Assembly: GCA_037903355.1 (NCBI GenBank)
Contig: JBAJFE010000032.1
Location: 434,001 to 498,000 of the forward strand
Direction: 5' to 3'
DNA length: 64,000 bases
Source: Trichuris trichiura
Lineage: Eukaryota; Nematoda; Enoplea; Trichinellida; Trichuridae
The position numbers were made by a program, and so were the translations under genes. Numbering within the stretch: the first letter of the stretch is position 1; each line of letters begins with the position of its first letter. This document shows positions 34,498 through 53,511 of this stretch, piece by piece. Under the pieces are notes generated by a model. It did not search any database. It had not been told where the DNA came from and saw only the letters and a program-made list of their open reading frames with translations.

Positions 34498-35765
34498 AAA
34501 CTGAATTGTTCTGGAAGCTTCTATATGACATTGCTTTGAAGCACCACAGAAACAGGCTAGTGGGCTAATGTATTCGAGATGCTGCAATAAGTCTTCTGTT
34601 GCCAAGCACATCGCATCCAAAGACCTAATTCAAGAAAATTTGCACAAGTAGATGATGGGCAACTGGAAAAAGACAAAGCGCGTCTTTCAAGCTTCACTTT
34701 TCAGTTGACGGTATCTATAACCTAAAAAGCTGGCACAGGGTTAGGAAAGGACTGCTTGAACAATCTGCATAATGTTAATAACCAGATCTAGCGTAAGATT
34801 ACACTTGACGTCATTTTTTTGAAAAGATACTTATCAAAAGCTACTAATCATGCAGTTTAATTTTTTGGGTTCAACAGATAGGAAGAAGATGCGTTTATGA
34901 TTGTTCGCTGCTTTTGGAATGCCTTACCCTTTGAAGCTAAGCATTTTCTTACTAATGAACTACCAAAAGCGAGTAAGTTGTTTTCCTTTAGTAATTGAAC
35001 TACTTTCTTTTAAATTTGGTCTACAGAAGAAGGGAACACTGTAGATGAACAAAAATATGGAAATTCTAAAAAAACCTTTTTCGTCCAGTGCTTTATAGCG
35101 CACATTGAACTTTCCTGCAGAAGTCAATGAAATTTTGGTATCATTCGGATCCGCTAGTGTTCCATGCCAGCAGCCAGAGTATAAAAAATGCTATGCGATA
35201 ATGAATTTTAACCCGCGATCCCGAAGGACAGCGGAGCAGAAATATGATGAGCCAGTGGTGGAAAGTTTAACTGAACTATTCAGAAGCACACTTCGCACGT
35301 CCACGGGTCTTTACTTGTTGTCCATGAAGGGTCAATCAGCAGCCACATCCCAGCGGAAAGGCGAATACAGTGATCGAAATCAATGGCTTGGATTCGATTA
35401 ATGGTTTAATCAATCCTTATCAGTCAGCTCATTTTATGCCAGCATGGCAATCTATGGCGGGGAATTTTCCTTTCGAGTTAGGCTGTTCTGAGCCACGCTT
35501 TCTCATTTATACGCAGTTTTATGTTTACTAAGCAAATGATGTAAAACCATGGCTCTATATAATCAACGCATCGACCAACGCCTGATTTCTGGAATGGAAC
35601 CGAATGGCGGAAACGCCTCGGACGTCTCACGCATTGGGCCAGCCTGTTCTATGCTTTCCAAAGGCACAAAATTAATACAATCTTTCGCAGCGGCATTCGA
35701 CGAAAACTCCCAGGCCAGCTGCAAGCGAAGGATGCCGGTTGTTTCGAACAAGCTGCGCCGCATTC
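33433..35765. other. Intergenic region downstream of the K2P gene
   Basis: No recognisable gene was found. The ORFs at 33826-34071, 34146-34382 and 35105-35401 lack family resemblance; the last (98 residues) could be an exon but has no supporting signature. It contains a (TTA)n tract. Confidence 0.4.
34415..34495. repeat. (TTA)27 microsatellite
   Basis: An uninterrupted TTA trinucleotide run of about 81 bp. On the minus strand it reads as poly-Asn in one frame, which creates a spurious ORF. Confidence 0.98.
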
Positions 35766-38700
35766 CTAGCTGGCTTCGAAGCTGTCCGATTTCCAGAAAC
35801 CCAGTTTGCTGACCAGGTGTACCACCTTGCTGACCACTTCTTCCTGGGCAAGATTGAAACACATGGCTATCAAGGCCATTCCAAATAAAAGATAAAGGGA
35901 CGTTATTACTAGCTTTTCCTGAGCTGATCCATCATCTCTTACCGAGGCACCTGGAAAGAGATCACCGAAGCCGATGGTCGCCAGAGAGACAAAGCAAAAA
36001 TAAAATGAATCTAACAGGTCCCATCGCTCCCATACGGCAAATAAAACTGCTCCGACGGATAGATAGGCAAGCATGGTTAGCAAAACAAGCCACAATGGAA
36101 CAAGAACGCGGTTCAACTTCTCTTCCATAGACTCGCGAATTATAAACTCCTCGAACTCGTAACGTTGTATCAGTGCTTCCAGGCGCATACCCTCGAGATC
36201 TACATGCCGCGTAACATGCTGAGGTAGGGAAACCAGGCAATTTGGCGCAGCGTCGCACACAGCGGTTCCTTTCATTTTGGCATGTTGTTGACGAGCAATG
36301 CTAAGCTGATCTTCCGAAAGGCTACTGCTTCTGGGGGCCGTTCGAAGATTGTCCTTATAACTTCCGTATCGATGGCAGTCTTTGGCTGTGAAAGTATGGA
36401 TTCTCTTGACTTTATGTTGCTGTCGTGGACGAGGAGAGGGTGTCCTGGACAACACAACACCTCCATGGACAGTAGAGTTTGCTATCTAAAAAATAAATTT
36501 ACTATATTAGGTATACCATAAAAACAAGGTTGAAATAGAAAATATAATTTCTTGGCATTCAGCTATTAGAATCGTTTGTTTCAAAGGTCTTTTTCTTAAC
36601 TGAATTAAAAGCGTTCTTCAATTAGGATTTTTACCGTTACCGTCGATGTAAGTAATTAAACTACACGAATGTTCAACGAACGAACGGAAAAGCAGGTTGT
36701 TACACAAAGTACAGGATAACTTATCGTACGTTTCAGAAATCCCTTTACTCTATCGTCAGTGATGGTAGGGAGCTCTTTTATTCGATTAACCAAGAAGTGT
36801 GAAAGCTCAATCATTGAAAGTTTTTTGTGTTCTATTTCATTGCAAACCAAACGAAATGTTGAGCAGATCATGCGAACTCGCTTAGTTTTAGGTAAATGCC
36901 ACGAATGAAATGTAATTTAAATACTAATCGAATAAATATAACATCGATCTAGGAAAAATCGAAATAAAACATTTCTTAAGCAATAGGCAGCGTGTCACCC
37001 AATTTGACAAGCTGAACTTAATAGTAACCTATTTTTTGATACTTACACTGCTCTTGAAGCGGCAGCCTCATCAGGCAGGCAAACTTAAACTGTTTTGTCA
37101 TGGTTTGCTTATGTACAAAATGATGTTAAGTATGTTCCTTTGAACAATTTGATTTTTTCTTTGACGCGCATAATGATGGAGACAGCGAAACGATTATTCT
37201 TAAAATTTTCTCCAGCATTTTAAACGCATGTGGTTCACTAAGGCTGCGTCTGTTTCTTTCGCCATTTTAGGCTAGCAGCAAAAGCACTGCTAGTGACTTT
37301 TTTGGAGCCTAATTCCGGGGAGCTGCATCCTCATAATTTGAAATAAAATAGGGATTTCAGTCTAAGAAACCAATGAAAATAGTCCGCACGCATTATTACC
37401 TAATCTACATCACGATGGCAAATATGACTGCTTTCTAATGCTTAATGTCCATTGTATTAACCATTTGCAATCTTAAATATGATACAGCTTTCTTAATACG
37501 ATTGTAGGTTTTCATATCCAATCTTCCTACAACCGTTTTGTCATTTTCTTCAGCTTGCTGCTTTCTTCAGTTGAATAAAACAAATGCCCTTCCAGCGAAT
37601 GGATAAACAATTCTCAGGAAAACTTCTAACAACTCTTATTTACTCATTAGAAAGGCACCATTTATTTCGTTTTAGCACAAGTGGCAACGAAAAGAAAAAA
37701 ACAGGCAAAATACTGCTAACCAATCTTGAAAGTGGAAATCGTTTTTAAGCACATATACGTTGTTATCACGTAATATAAACTTGGATACTGTATTAATCCT
37801 ATGTTATATCAGTAACCTTTTAGGTACTGCTAGAAGTCATGCAAGTACAACGGCGTGGGCTATACGCATAAATATTCGTCAGTGTTCTCTGCTGAATTCT
37901 TTGACACTTGTCTTCCTCTTAAGAAGAAAAGTTGTGAGTGGCTGCCAAACTGACAAAATTATCTGTCAATTTTTTCCATCCGATAAATCCTGAGAAAAAA
38001 AGAAGCAGAAGCTAAGTGCAGTCTGATTTCCAGGTACTATTAAGAGCGTCCTATGCATTGCTGACAATTTCAGATTGCCTTTTCTACAGCTTAATACAGA
38101 CCTATTACCGTACTGATACCTACTCTACCAAAAAGTTCAGGATAACAAAAATAGGAAACCAAGTTTAAGCTGAACTGCACCAATAGCGTTTAATTCGCTT
38201 TTATTTTTTTTGGATAGCATTCAGTCTGGCGCCTGACTAACTTCGAAACGTCATCCAACAACCCATGACCGCAACAATGGCAATCGTATTAGTATGTTCA
38301 TCTAGAACAGATGGAATTGAAATGTTATTAAAGATTATGCGATTCTTGAAAAATCGTGAATAACAGTTGCAGCAAACGCGCACATTTATCCTTTAAAACA
38401 AAAGTCAGCATAAGTTTGAAGAGGTGTAAGTAGACGGGCATAATGGTGTTCATGCGTTCCTGTACAATTTTTTTGCCTTTGCGTTTAACGCTTTGTGCGG
38501 CTATTATTCCTACTATTTTTAGTCAAAGAAAATAAGCACACTGGATTATTTGGGTTAAATAACAAAATGAAATGTTTCGTGAAATAACAAAAATAATTTT
38601 CCGCGTGTGATTTTTTTTTACGTGTAAAGCCATGTTAAATTACATTAACTTTTGAATAAAAGACGAACAGCCGTAAGATAGATTCATCCGAATTAAAAAA

Positions 38701-40305
38701 AGGATGTTTCTGCATATTACTAATAAGGCCGATGTTTCTAATGCGCAAGGATAACTTCAAAAAACAAAATGTTGGTTTTAAGATAGGATGAGCTACCGCC
38801 TTCTAATAAGTGTAAATGACAAGAGTGTATTAAAAAAGTCAGCAAAAGTATAAATTTACCTGTCTAAGGCGATCAGCTTTTCTCCTTTTTTGCCATAGAG
38901 ACATTTCAACTTTGAGGCGATAGGCGCGCCGGTACAAAAATCGAAACATTTTGGCTAAAATATCACCAATATTGGTCAAGAATAGGAGCATCAGTGGAAT
39001 GCCAATAATAGCGTAGCCTATCGTGGCTGCCTTTCCAAAGTATGTCCTACATGCAATATTGCCGTAGCCTATAATAAACATGCAGTTACGTAAACATCCA
39101 AAACTAAGTCGTAGGTTTTCATAAATCATTACACCTGCTGTGATTTCAAAAGTTTCAGAGGATGCATAGGGCCAGTTTAAGGACTCACTTTACTTTTCCA
39201 GTGCGAAGGCATTCCGCCAGAACAGTGGACCTAAATTTTTTTGCCATTTTTCTGTTTCGTTTCCCTTTTGTTAGCAAGAGAGAAAAATGTAAGTAAGGAA
39301 AGGCAACACTGAATGACTTTCGTCTATTGACTGCAAATCTTTCAGTTAAAAAGCAGTAACTTTATCCGTCTATGCTTTGCGCAGCTTGTCAGACCTCACG
39401 AAGGGCTGAGCATCCCTGCAGTGATGGCAAGGATCCTAGATTGTTGGGACAGGAGTTCTCAGAATCCCGTTAACCTGTAGTTACGAAAGAAAATATCCTT
39501 CCTACACGTCTTATCAGCAGATCAGCTTCTAAGAAAAACGGTCTACCAACAGCATTAACTGAAATTAGATATTTGAAAATAATTCTGTGACTAAAAGATG
39601 CAGCCATAAGCGTTAATAATGAGTATTAACAGCAACTAATAGTTGTCGAATTTCAACTGGAAAAAATTATTAAGCCACAGTTCTCCAAGAATCTGCAGTA
39701 ATTGGTTTCAGCTTTCTAGCGTTACCATTTGGTTTGTGCGTGAAGGTTGAGTGCACAGTATCAAGATTAATAAAAACTGAAAAGCACTCAGGCCGGCAGT
39801 TGTTTCATCTATTAAACTTGGGAATAGACACTTGTTATGAAAGTTAAATTCATCATTGACTTTCAACCATGCACAACGCAGAAAGAATATACATACCTAT
39901 CGTAGTTATTACGGAAAGGGAATAGAGGAAGGCACCAGAGAATGTCCACTGCACATTTTCTTCGTAGTCCCGCGCGTCGTAACCTTTCCAGACGGCACCA
40001 AGCAACGTTCTTTTGAAGTTGAGCAATTCATCCAAAACTTTATCGATCCATTCATCTTCATACAAGTTGTATTCATAAGTAATCATCCATAGGCGGCGTA
40101 CTGATTGATGTCTACAGTCCCTAGCCAGCTGTCTAACCTCTTTTTCAAGAGGGCCCTCGACAGCACGGAACAAAACTGAACCCAGCATCGTGTAGGCGAC
40201 CACTAATGCACAAAGTCCTATATGGCTAAACAGAAAAGCTATCCCCTTCTTGACTAAGAGAGTTAGTCGTAGAACTTTGCTTCGGCGCCTGCGGCTTGCC
40301 ATCAC
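35766..40305 (-). CDS. Two-pore-domain K+ channel (K2P / TWK family), 3 exons
   Basis: Exons 39897-40305, 38860-39068 and 35766-36485 join in phase (1, then 0) to 445 residues. K2P channels carry background K+ current at the plasma membrane. Exon 1 has a basic N-terminus (MMASRRRRSK), TM1 (SHIGLCALVVAYTMLGSVLF) and a long extracellular cap loop, and runs into pore helix 1 (FLYSLSVITTIG). The filter is completed across the intron as TTIGYGNI. Exon 2 carries TM2 (YAIIGIPLMLLFLTNIGDIL) and a basic linker. Exon 3 has a long cytosolic linker with Ser/Arg-rich stretches, TM3 (LWLVLLTMLAYLSVGAVLF), filter 2 (LATIGFGDLFPG) and TM4 (LYLLFGMALIAMCFNLAQEE). Both filters are intact. Introns are 828 and 2,374 nt, much longer than in the left-hand genes. 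The exact TWK subfamily is not resolved. Confidence 0.93.
36486..38859 (-). other. Intron 2 of the K2P gene
   Basis: 2,374 nt of AT-rich sequence without a recognisable gene or transposon. The minus-strand donor is GTAAAT and the acceptor TTTTTTAG. The ORFs inside are short and featureless. Confidence 0.7.
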
Positions 40306-47934
<7,629 letters not shown>

Positions 47935-50112
47935 CTAAGCGACTACTTTTAAAACTTTCCAGTCGCCTTTGGGCTCTTTACTACAATCTGCTGTTCTGTA
48001 TGTAAAGAGTGAAACCATCCCTGCGGAGTCCATTACACAAAGGAACAATTCTCCTTTGAATCGCATTCCAAAGTCCGGGTTGAAACGATACAGCTTCTCG
48101 AAGACCATTACTTGACAATGCGGTTGTTCGTACAAGTCAACGTCTAGCTCGTGATATTGCACGCAAGGGTCTTCCAAATTGTTGCATAGTTCTGGATTTG
48201 ATGGCTTAACTGAGTTTTTATTCTTGGAACCTTTGACGACTTGCACAACGTTCCAATCAAGTTTGGGCTCCTTATGACTATCCACTGTTCCATAGGTAAA
48301 CAGTTCAGCATTTCCTTTAGTATCTATTTCGCAAAGTAGCATTTCACCCTTGAATCTCAATCCGAAACCTGGCATGAAGTGATACTTCTTGCCAGCGAGA
48401 ATTACTGGACAGTGCGGTTGCTGTGGAGGTTTGGAAGATAGCTCATTCGAATGCGCACACAAGCCTTCTAAACGGCGGCACAGCGTCGATGACTCAGTTG
48501 ATAGCTTAAGCAAGATAGAGACGACAGCTTTATCAGGCAGCAGATAATTCTCCTTCTCAATACTAGGAAGCTTGTACTTACGATCAGCATCAGGAGTCGA
48601 AGGTGTAGAAGCTTGCTGGTGTCGAGCCAAATCAATGTTGTCATAAATTGTATTATAAACTTTATTTTCAAAATTGCCGTATCGGCATGGTTTTTTCATG
48701 ACAGTTTCCTCGGCTGTGGTAGGGGGCTTCAGCCTGATAGGTCTTTCAACAATTTTGAGATAGTCATTATCATCAGGCTTGCTGTATTTATTCCATGAAG
48801 TTTGCAATTCAACATTTTGTTTGACAGTAGGCTCCCTTATACCACTTGTGCTTTCTCTTAAATTAGGATATTCCACAATCAGGTTATAGCTAGGATCATT
48901 GGGGCTTCTATACGGATATTGATTGGCACCATTCCATGAAGTTTGGGTTTCAGCATCTTGTTTGGAAACAGGTAGGGGCAGATGCAGAGGCAGACCATGA
49001 TCCTTGGACCATTGTGGGCATAAATGCTGCTCACCTGGTAAGTTTGAATTCTGCATTAGCAAACCACTGTCAGGATGATGAATCGAATTTCTGCTGCTAG
49101 ACGTATTGTCCGGCATTACCAAATCTCTGTCAGTCGCAGGATGATGGAGCGGATTTCTGCTGCTAGACGTATTGCCCGGCATTACCAAATCTCCGTCAGT
49201 CGCAGGATGATGAATCGAATTTCTGCTGCTAGATGTATTGTCCGGCATTACCGAGTCTCTGTCAATCGCAGCGGTCGAACTGTTGTTTCCCTCAGTCTCG
49301 ACAAAATGAAGTACGGGTGGTAATGTGTAACCGCTATTACTAATAATTTTTTGCTTCCTGTTGCGCCTAACCCAACGTGAAGGAACCGGTAGCTGGCAGA
49401 TGTGAGGAACACCATCTTTGGAATATTCATCACCGAGTTGGTAACTGGTGTTTTGATGGAAGCAGCCTTTAATTTCCTTGACAACTTCTTCCCCATTTTC
49501 GGTGCATGAATACCAGTACTGATCGTCGCTACTATTTTTTCCAAAGAAAACAGGATTGTAATCAACTATGCATGCCATTACCCTGATGTAAACGTCATGC
49601 TCTTTTATTCGCATGCACTGCAGCAAGAAATGTTCTGTTGAAAACGCAGATCCAAAAGGAACCACACTATCGTCATCTCCAGCGCAAGAAGTTATTCTAT
49701 GGTACACCGTCATATTTTTTAGAGCACAAGTGTAGTAGAAGTTTCCTTTTGGAAAGCCGCGTCCTAGTTCCAGCCTAAAACCGCTTAACAGGCAAGCGGT
49801 GACAGACACTATTGTCTTGTTTGTCGCAGTGACATTGCACATGTATTCTACACTACCATCATTGATTGTAGTATTGTATAGAAACTTTTGATCAAGGAAG
49901 TAACAGCCAACCTTCCTATACCTTCTGTTCACACATTTATACCATATTTTACCATCAACTATTTCTTTCCCGTCCTTGCATTCATCTGTAATGTTGGGAG
50001 CACTTGCACCAAGGCACACGTGGCTGCCATACAGTAGCAGCAGGAAAAACATCCAGATAAACTGCATCCTAAAAATTGGCGTTGATATACTAGCCACGAA
50101 ACGCACCTCCAA
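47935..50112 (-). CDS. Secreted cysteine-rich multi-module protein with coding minisatellite, 725 residues
   Basis: A single open frame. The signal peptide is strongest from the second Met (MQFIWMFFLLLLYGSHVCLG, start 50067), so the true start may be 50067 rather than 50112. Residues about 40-245 hold repeated cysteine modules (pattern YxC...about 20...C, as in IWYKCVNRRYRKVGC and YWYSCTENGEEVVKEIKGC). They resemble the fibronectin-type-I-like modules of nematode MIG-18-type proteins. Many NxS/T sites are present. Residues about 285-350 include three 22-residue repeats ending DNTSSSRNSIHHP, then a low-complexity linker. The C-terminus has two related units of about 85 residues, each with PHC...Y.F.P.FG.RFKGE..LC. 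The same unit ends the two smaller paralogous proteins downstream. No transmembrane segment is seen after the signal, so secretion is likely. Function is unknown; an extracellular matrix or host-interface role is only a guess. Confidence 0.85.
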   Translation of the reverse strand: MEVRFVASISTPIFRMQFIWMFFLLLLYGSHVCLGASAPNITDECKDGKEIVDGKIWYKCVNRRYRKVGCYFLDQKFLYNTTINDGSVEYMCNVTATNKTIVSVTACLLSGFRLELGRGFPKGNFYYTCALKNMTVYHRITSCAGDDDSVVPFGSAFSTEHFLLQCMRIKEHDVYIRVMACIVDYNPVFFGKNSSDDQYWYSCTENGEEVVKEIKGCFHQNTSYQLGDEYSKDGVPHICQLPVPSRWVRRNRKQKIISNSGYTLPPVLHFVETEGNNSSTAAIDRDSVMPDNTSSSRNSIHHPATDGDLVMPGNTSSSRNPLHHPATDRDLVMPDNTSSSRNSIHHPDSGLLMQNSNLPGEQHLCPQWSKDHGLPLHLPLPVSKQDAETQTSWNGANQYPYRSPNDPSYNLIVEYPNLRESTSGIREPTVKQNVELQTSWNKYSKPDDNDYLKIVERPIRLKPPTTAEETVMKKPCRYGNFENKVYNTIYDNIDLARHQQASTPSTPDADRKYKLPSIEKENYLLPDKAVVSILLKLSTESSTLCRRLEGLCAHSNELSSKPPQQPHCPVILAGKKYHFMPGFGLRFKGEMLLCEIDTKGNAELFTYGTVDSHKEPKLDWNVVQVVKGSKNKNSVKPSNPELCNNLEDPCVQYHELDVDLYEQPHCQVMVFEKLYRFNPDFGMRFKGELFLCVMDSAGMVSLFTYRTADCSKEPKGDWKVLKVVA
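49073..49270 (-). repeat. Coding minisatellite, three 66-bp units
   Basis: Three tandem units of 66 bp encode 22-residue repeats. Each unit includes VMPDNTSSSRNSIHHP or a close variant (one has PGN, one NPLHH). Each unit has an N-glycosylation site (NTS). The period keeps the reading frame, so unit number can change without a frameshift. Confidence 0.92.
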
Positions 50113-52626
50113 AACTTTCTTATTGCTGGACCGTGTAATTTTGATTTAAGTAAGTCTGCGCGAATGTCGAACTTTTCCTGGAAAACTCTATTTCAGACAA
50201 CGAAGCAATATTATAGGAATTACAGGAAGATCAAGCGCTTTTCATTACCCATATGAGAACTAAAACGGTATTAGTGATATATCCTAATAGTGGCAACTCT
50301 TGGCAGAAGCTTACATAGTGGCAATGCTTGCTTTCGCTTTCAAAAGCTGCCAGGCTGCGTGTCTAGACTTACTTGTAGTGCTTTGCTTAAGTTTCACTGA
50401 AACACTTGCTCGTTCTTTTTGTTCGCTTCAATACGATGATGATTAAGTTTAAAATTACGGAAGAACTTTTGCAGCTGCATTTTTTTGTTCATTTTAATTT
50501 ACAAATTGCAAGCAAAAGAAACGCTTGCGCATCTCCAAAAAAAATTGCAGAAACTAAGCTGTTGAGTCTGATTAATGAGAATAAGAAACTTCTTTCCTTA
50601 AGTGAAATTATAGCGACTCATTATAAAACACTTAAGTTCAGTAATAAATCTCGGGCGGTCGTGCAGTAACAACAATTTCAAAAATAGTGAGAATTCAAAC
50701 CACCTGCATTTTGCGTTCGCCTTTTAAATGCAGAAGTAAGCTCAGAGATCGCGTCGTCTAGGGGTCCCATCGTCATAATGCAGCTTTGCTGACCATACTG
50801 TTCTGCTCTTTCCAAAACGTACGCCTTAACATAACGCATATGTTTTTTGTAAGACTTCCGTAAGGTCAGAACAAGACAAGCGGAATACTCTCCTGTAAAC
50901 GCAGAACAGAACCACTGCATGCCTAACAATATAATTGTAATGTAACCAGCAATTCTCAGACATTGGGAACGACATGACCCAGCTGTAGGTAGCAGAAGTT
51001 GCAATCCCAATGAACAAAGAATTTAGACCCGTTTCTTTTTGCATTCAGCGCAAAAAACCTTAGCGGAATCTCTGCTCAGATATTTCTCAGAAGCTTCTTT
51101 TTAAATGGGTCAGGTTTTCAGTTTCGAACTTATGTAAACCACTGCTTCAGTAATCTTCGTTTATAACTCGTACGTTGCCATTTCATCTGTGGAGCAATGA
51201 AGCTTTACTCGATGATTTACAGAAGATACACGCATTAGAAGAAACAATCTCATTATTCAATCGTTCATCACCACTTTGTTGGTGACCTTCCGTGGTTGTC
51301 ATTTCTGGCTACCCCTTGACAATACGCCGTGTGCTTTTTTTCGCCAACTGAACAAAGCATAAAAACTATCAAAAGGTTTATCATACCCTATCACAGCAGA
51401 CTGATGATTGGCATAGTGGACACTGGTCATGGAACATGAACATCACATGGTCAACGGTAGGCTGCTGGTGATAGGTTAATTAGGCAAGAGAGACGTTTAG
51501 CGACCAAGTAAACGGATAATACTAGCAGAATTGACACGCTACAGCCACCTATGGTGTCTTTTGAATCACTCAAGTTTTACCTCATGAGAGTGGAAGCCTG
51601 ACCGTCTGTTACCATCTGTGGTTTCCTTTTGAATCAGCCTGCAGCCAGCAATGCGCCGGATAATCATTCACACTGAAAGGAAACTTGCGCTGCTGCACAA
51701 AGGTGTAACACCTAATCATTGGTAAGTCTCAGCTCTTAAAATTTACTAACCCGCAGAGTTCTTTTAAAAAACTTTCTTTTAACAGTTTCTTGAAATTTCA
51801 TTCGCTGATGCATGCTAGAAGAACCGTTTATTTATGCAAAAAAACTAATTTAAAAGAAACGGGGCTTTTGGAGGCCATAGCCGTACGTTTTTCGAAGACC
51901 ATAAGCAAGAGAGTTTACTCATCTCGAAAACAAGGATAACTTAAATAAACAAATACACTTTGAACGTAAAGCAGCAAGTTTCAATCAGATCAGCATGCTA
52001 AGACTATTAGGCGTGGAGAAACACGTCGAAACCTGTCTCATCCGAAATACAGAGAATAGGTCAGCTGAATTATCGATACGATAGATAAACGCATGAATGA
52101 ATAAGCTAAGGAGAAACACGTTAGGGTGTCATTTACCAAAAGGGGATAGTATGAAGCGATAAAGCACTGATTTAAAAGAGTTCGTGCAAATAAAGAGAAT
52201 CATGCGGAAACAAAGCATAAGTTCAAAATCAGAGGTTGGCTAGTGACCACTTTGCAATATTTTATAAAATTTATGAAGTGGCTGGCTGATTTACTCGTGC
52301 TAAGGTATCTTTGAGCCGCGTCAAGTTTTTAACACCGCCGGACAAAATATTTTCTAAGACACTTAACAAATACCCAAAATTCCTGTTCACTTCATTTATG
52401 CTAATGGACGCCGTTAAGCAGATGAGAAATTAAGTACTTTAACCTATTAAAATTTAATGTTTTCTACGGCTCCTGTTATCTTGGGAAAAGCCATTGGCTG
52501 TGTTTGTTTTAATAGCGCAACGTACGGCAAAACCGGATCACCTATAATGAGCAACCGTCGAGCTCTGTAAGTTGTAAGCCAACGTCATTAAGCTAATGGA
52601 ATAGTTTTTTGATGAAGGCATAAGGT
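50113..52626. other. Intergenic region
   Basis: The minus-strand ORFs at 50678-51010 and 50826-51044 overlap in different frames and resemble no family. The region from about 52470 to 52620 is homologous to 61210-61350, the 3' flank of the paralogous gene. Confidence 0.4.
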
Positions 52627-53511
52627 TTAGAAATTTATGCAAAGCGTAGCTCCTCCAAGATTAGTATGACAAAAGAACAAGTTTTCGCCTATCCACTGAC
52701 CGTAGCCAAGATTAAGTGTATATTGTTTCCCGGAAACAGTAAATTGGCACGCTGTCAAGATGCTTGAATCCATACAGAACCAGTTTCTCTCCTGACTAAT
52801 CACAACTGGCTTCAGTTGGGCGCCTCCCGTGGATGGCATACCGTTTGTAGGATTGCGTACGGTTGAAGTACTGTGAACAGTATGACTGCCTTTTCCCCCT
52901 TGATTACTGGGATAATTTTGCTGCGTAGAATTAAATGAGGACTTTTTGCCTTCTTGGCACACAGCAATTTTTTGCCCATCGTTATAGGATTCACCAGGTT
53001 TTACTATTCCACTTCCATTGTCGCATCCAATGAAGATGGCTTCCATCTTGCCCTCTCTGAGCTGGCAGTAAAACACTAAAGTATCAACTCGGTATTTCTG
53101 ACCAATTTGAATACGCATTCCATTCTCTGAACCGCATCCAATTGCTTTTATGCCCATATTGCCTTCATAAACGCTGCACATGTAGTATAGTTTGCCCATT
53201 ACAAAGCCGACACCTGGTTCTATTCGAGTCTCACCGAGTAAGCAAAATATAGGAACCATAGTCACTTTACATGCTTCTTTCGAAAAAGTGCACAAGTACT
53301 CAATATGATTGTGAACCACTTTGTCGTTGTAACTATACGTTTTGTTAAAGAAAGGGCAACCTAAAACTTGCTCCAGAGAAGTTACGTCATGGCACTTTTC
53401 ACGATGATCCGCTTTTTGTTCCAAAATCACCTTCCGTAATGGCACGGAGCTTTTTCTGTTAGCTTCTGCGCCCCGGAGCAGAAGAATCAGAAAGGCTGAG
53501 TAAACGTACAT
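52627..53511 (-). CDS. Secreted cysteine-rich protein, 294 residues (paralog 1)
   Basis: The start MYVYSAFLILLLRGAEA is a clean signal peptide. The mature part has four consecutive cysteine modules (about 40-190) of the form G...Y....YxC......GC, for example KLYYMCSVYEGNMGIKAIGC and VFYCQLREGKMEAIFIGC. A Ser/Gly/Asn-rich linker follows (about 195-240), then a C-terminal unit NWFCMDSSILTACQFTVSGK with YGQWIGENLFFC. This unit resembles the two C-terminal repeats of the 725-residue neighbour. It is a close paralog of the protein at 61351-62238 and part of a segmental duplication. The gene has no introns. Function unknown; secretion predicted. Confidence 0.88.
   Translation of the reverse strand: MYVYSAFLILLLRGAEANRKSSVPLRKVILEQKADHREKCHDVTSLEQVLGCPFFNKTYSYNDKVVHNHIEYLCTFSKEACKVTMVPIFCLLGETRIEPGVGFVMGKLYYMCSVYEGNMGIKAIGCGSENGMRIQIGQKYRVDTLVFYCQLREGKMEAIFIGCDNGSGIVKPGESYNDGQKIAVCQEGKKSSFNSTQQNYPSNQGGKGSHTVHSTSTVRNPTNGMPSTGGAQLKPVVISQERNWFCMDSSILTACQFTVSGKQYTLNLGYGQWIGENLFFCHTNLGGATLCINF

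Noticed and set aside
34387..34620. Poly-Asn frame on the minus strand
   Set aside because: It is the (TTA)n microsatellite read in one frame.
35105..35401. 98-codon plus-strand frame as a possible exon
   Set aside because: No domain, no clear splice partners, and it lies downstream of the K2P gene on the other strand; kept only as a possibility.
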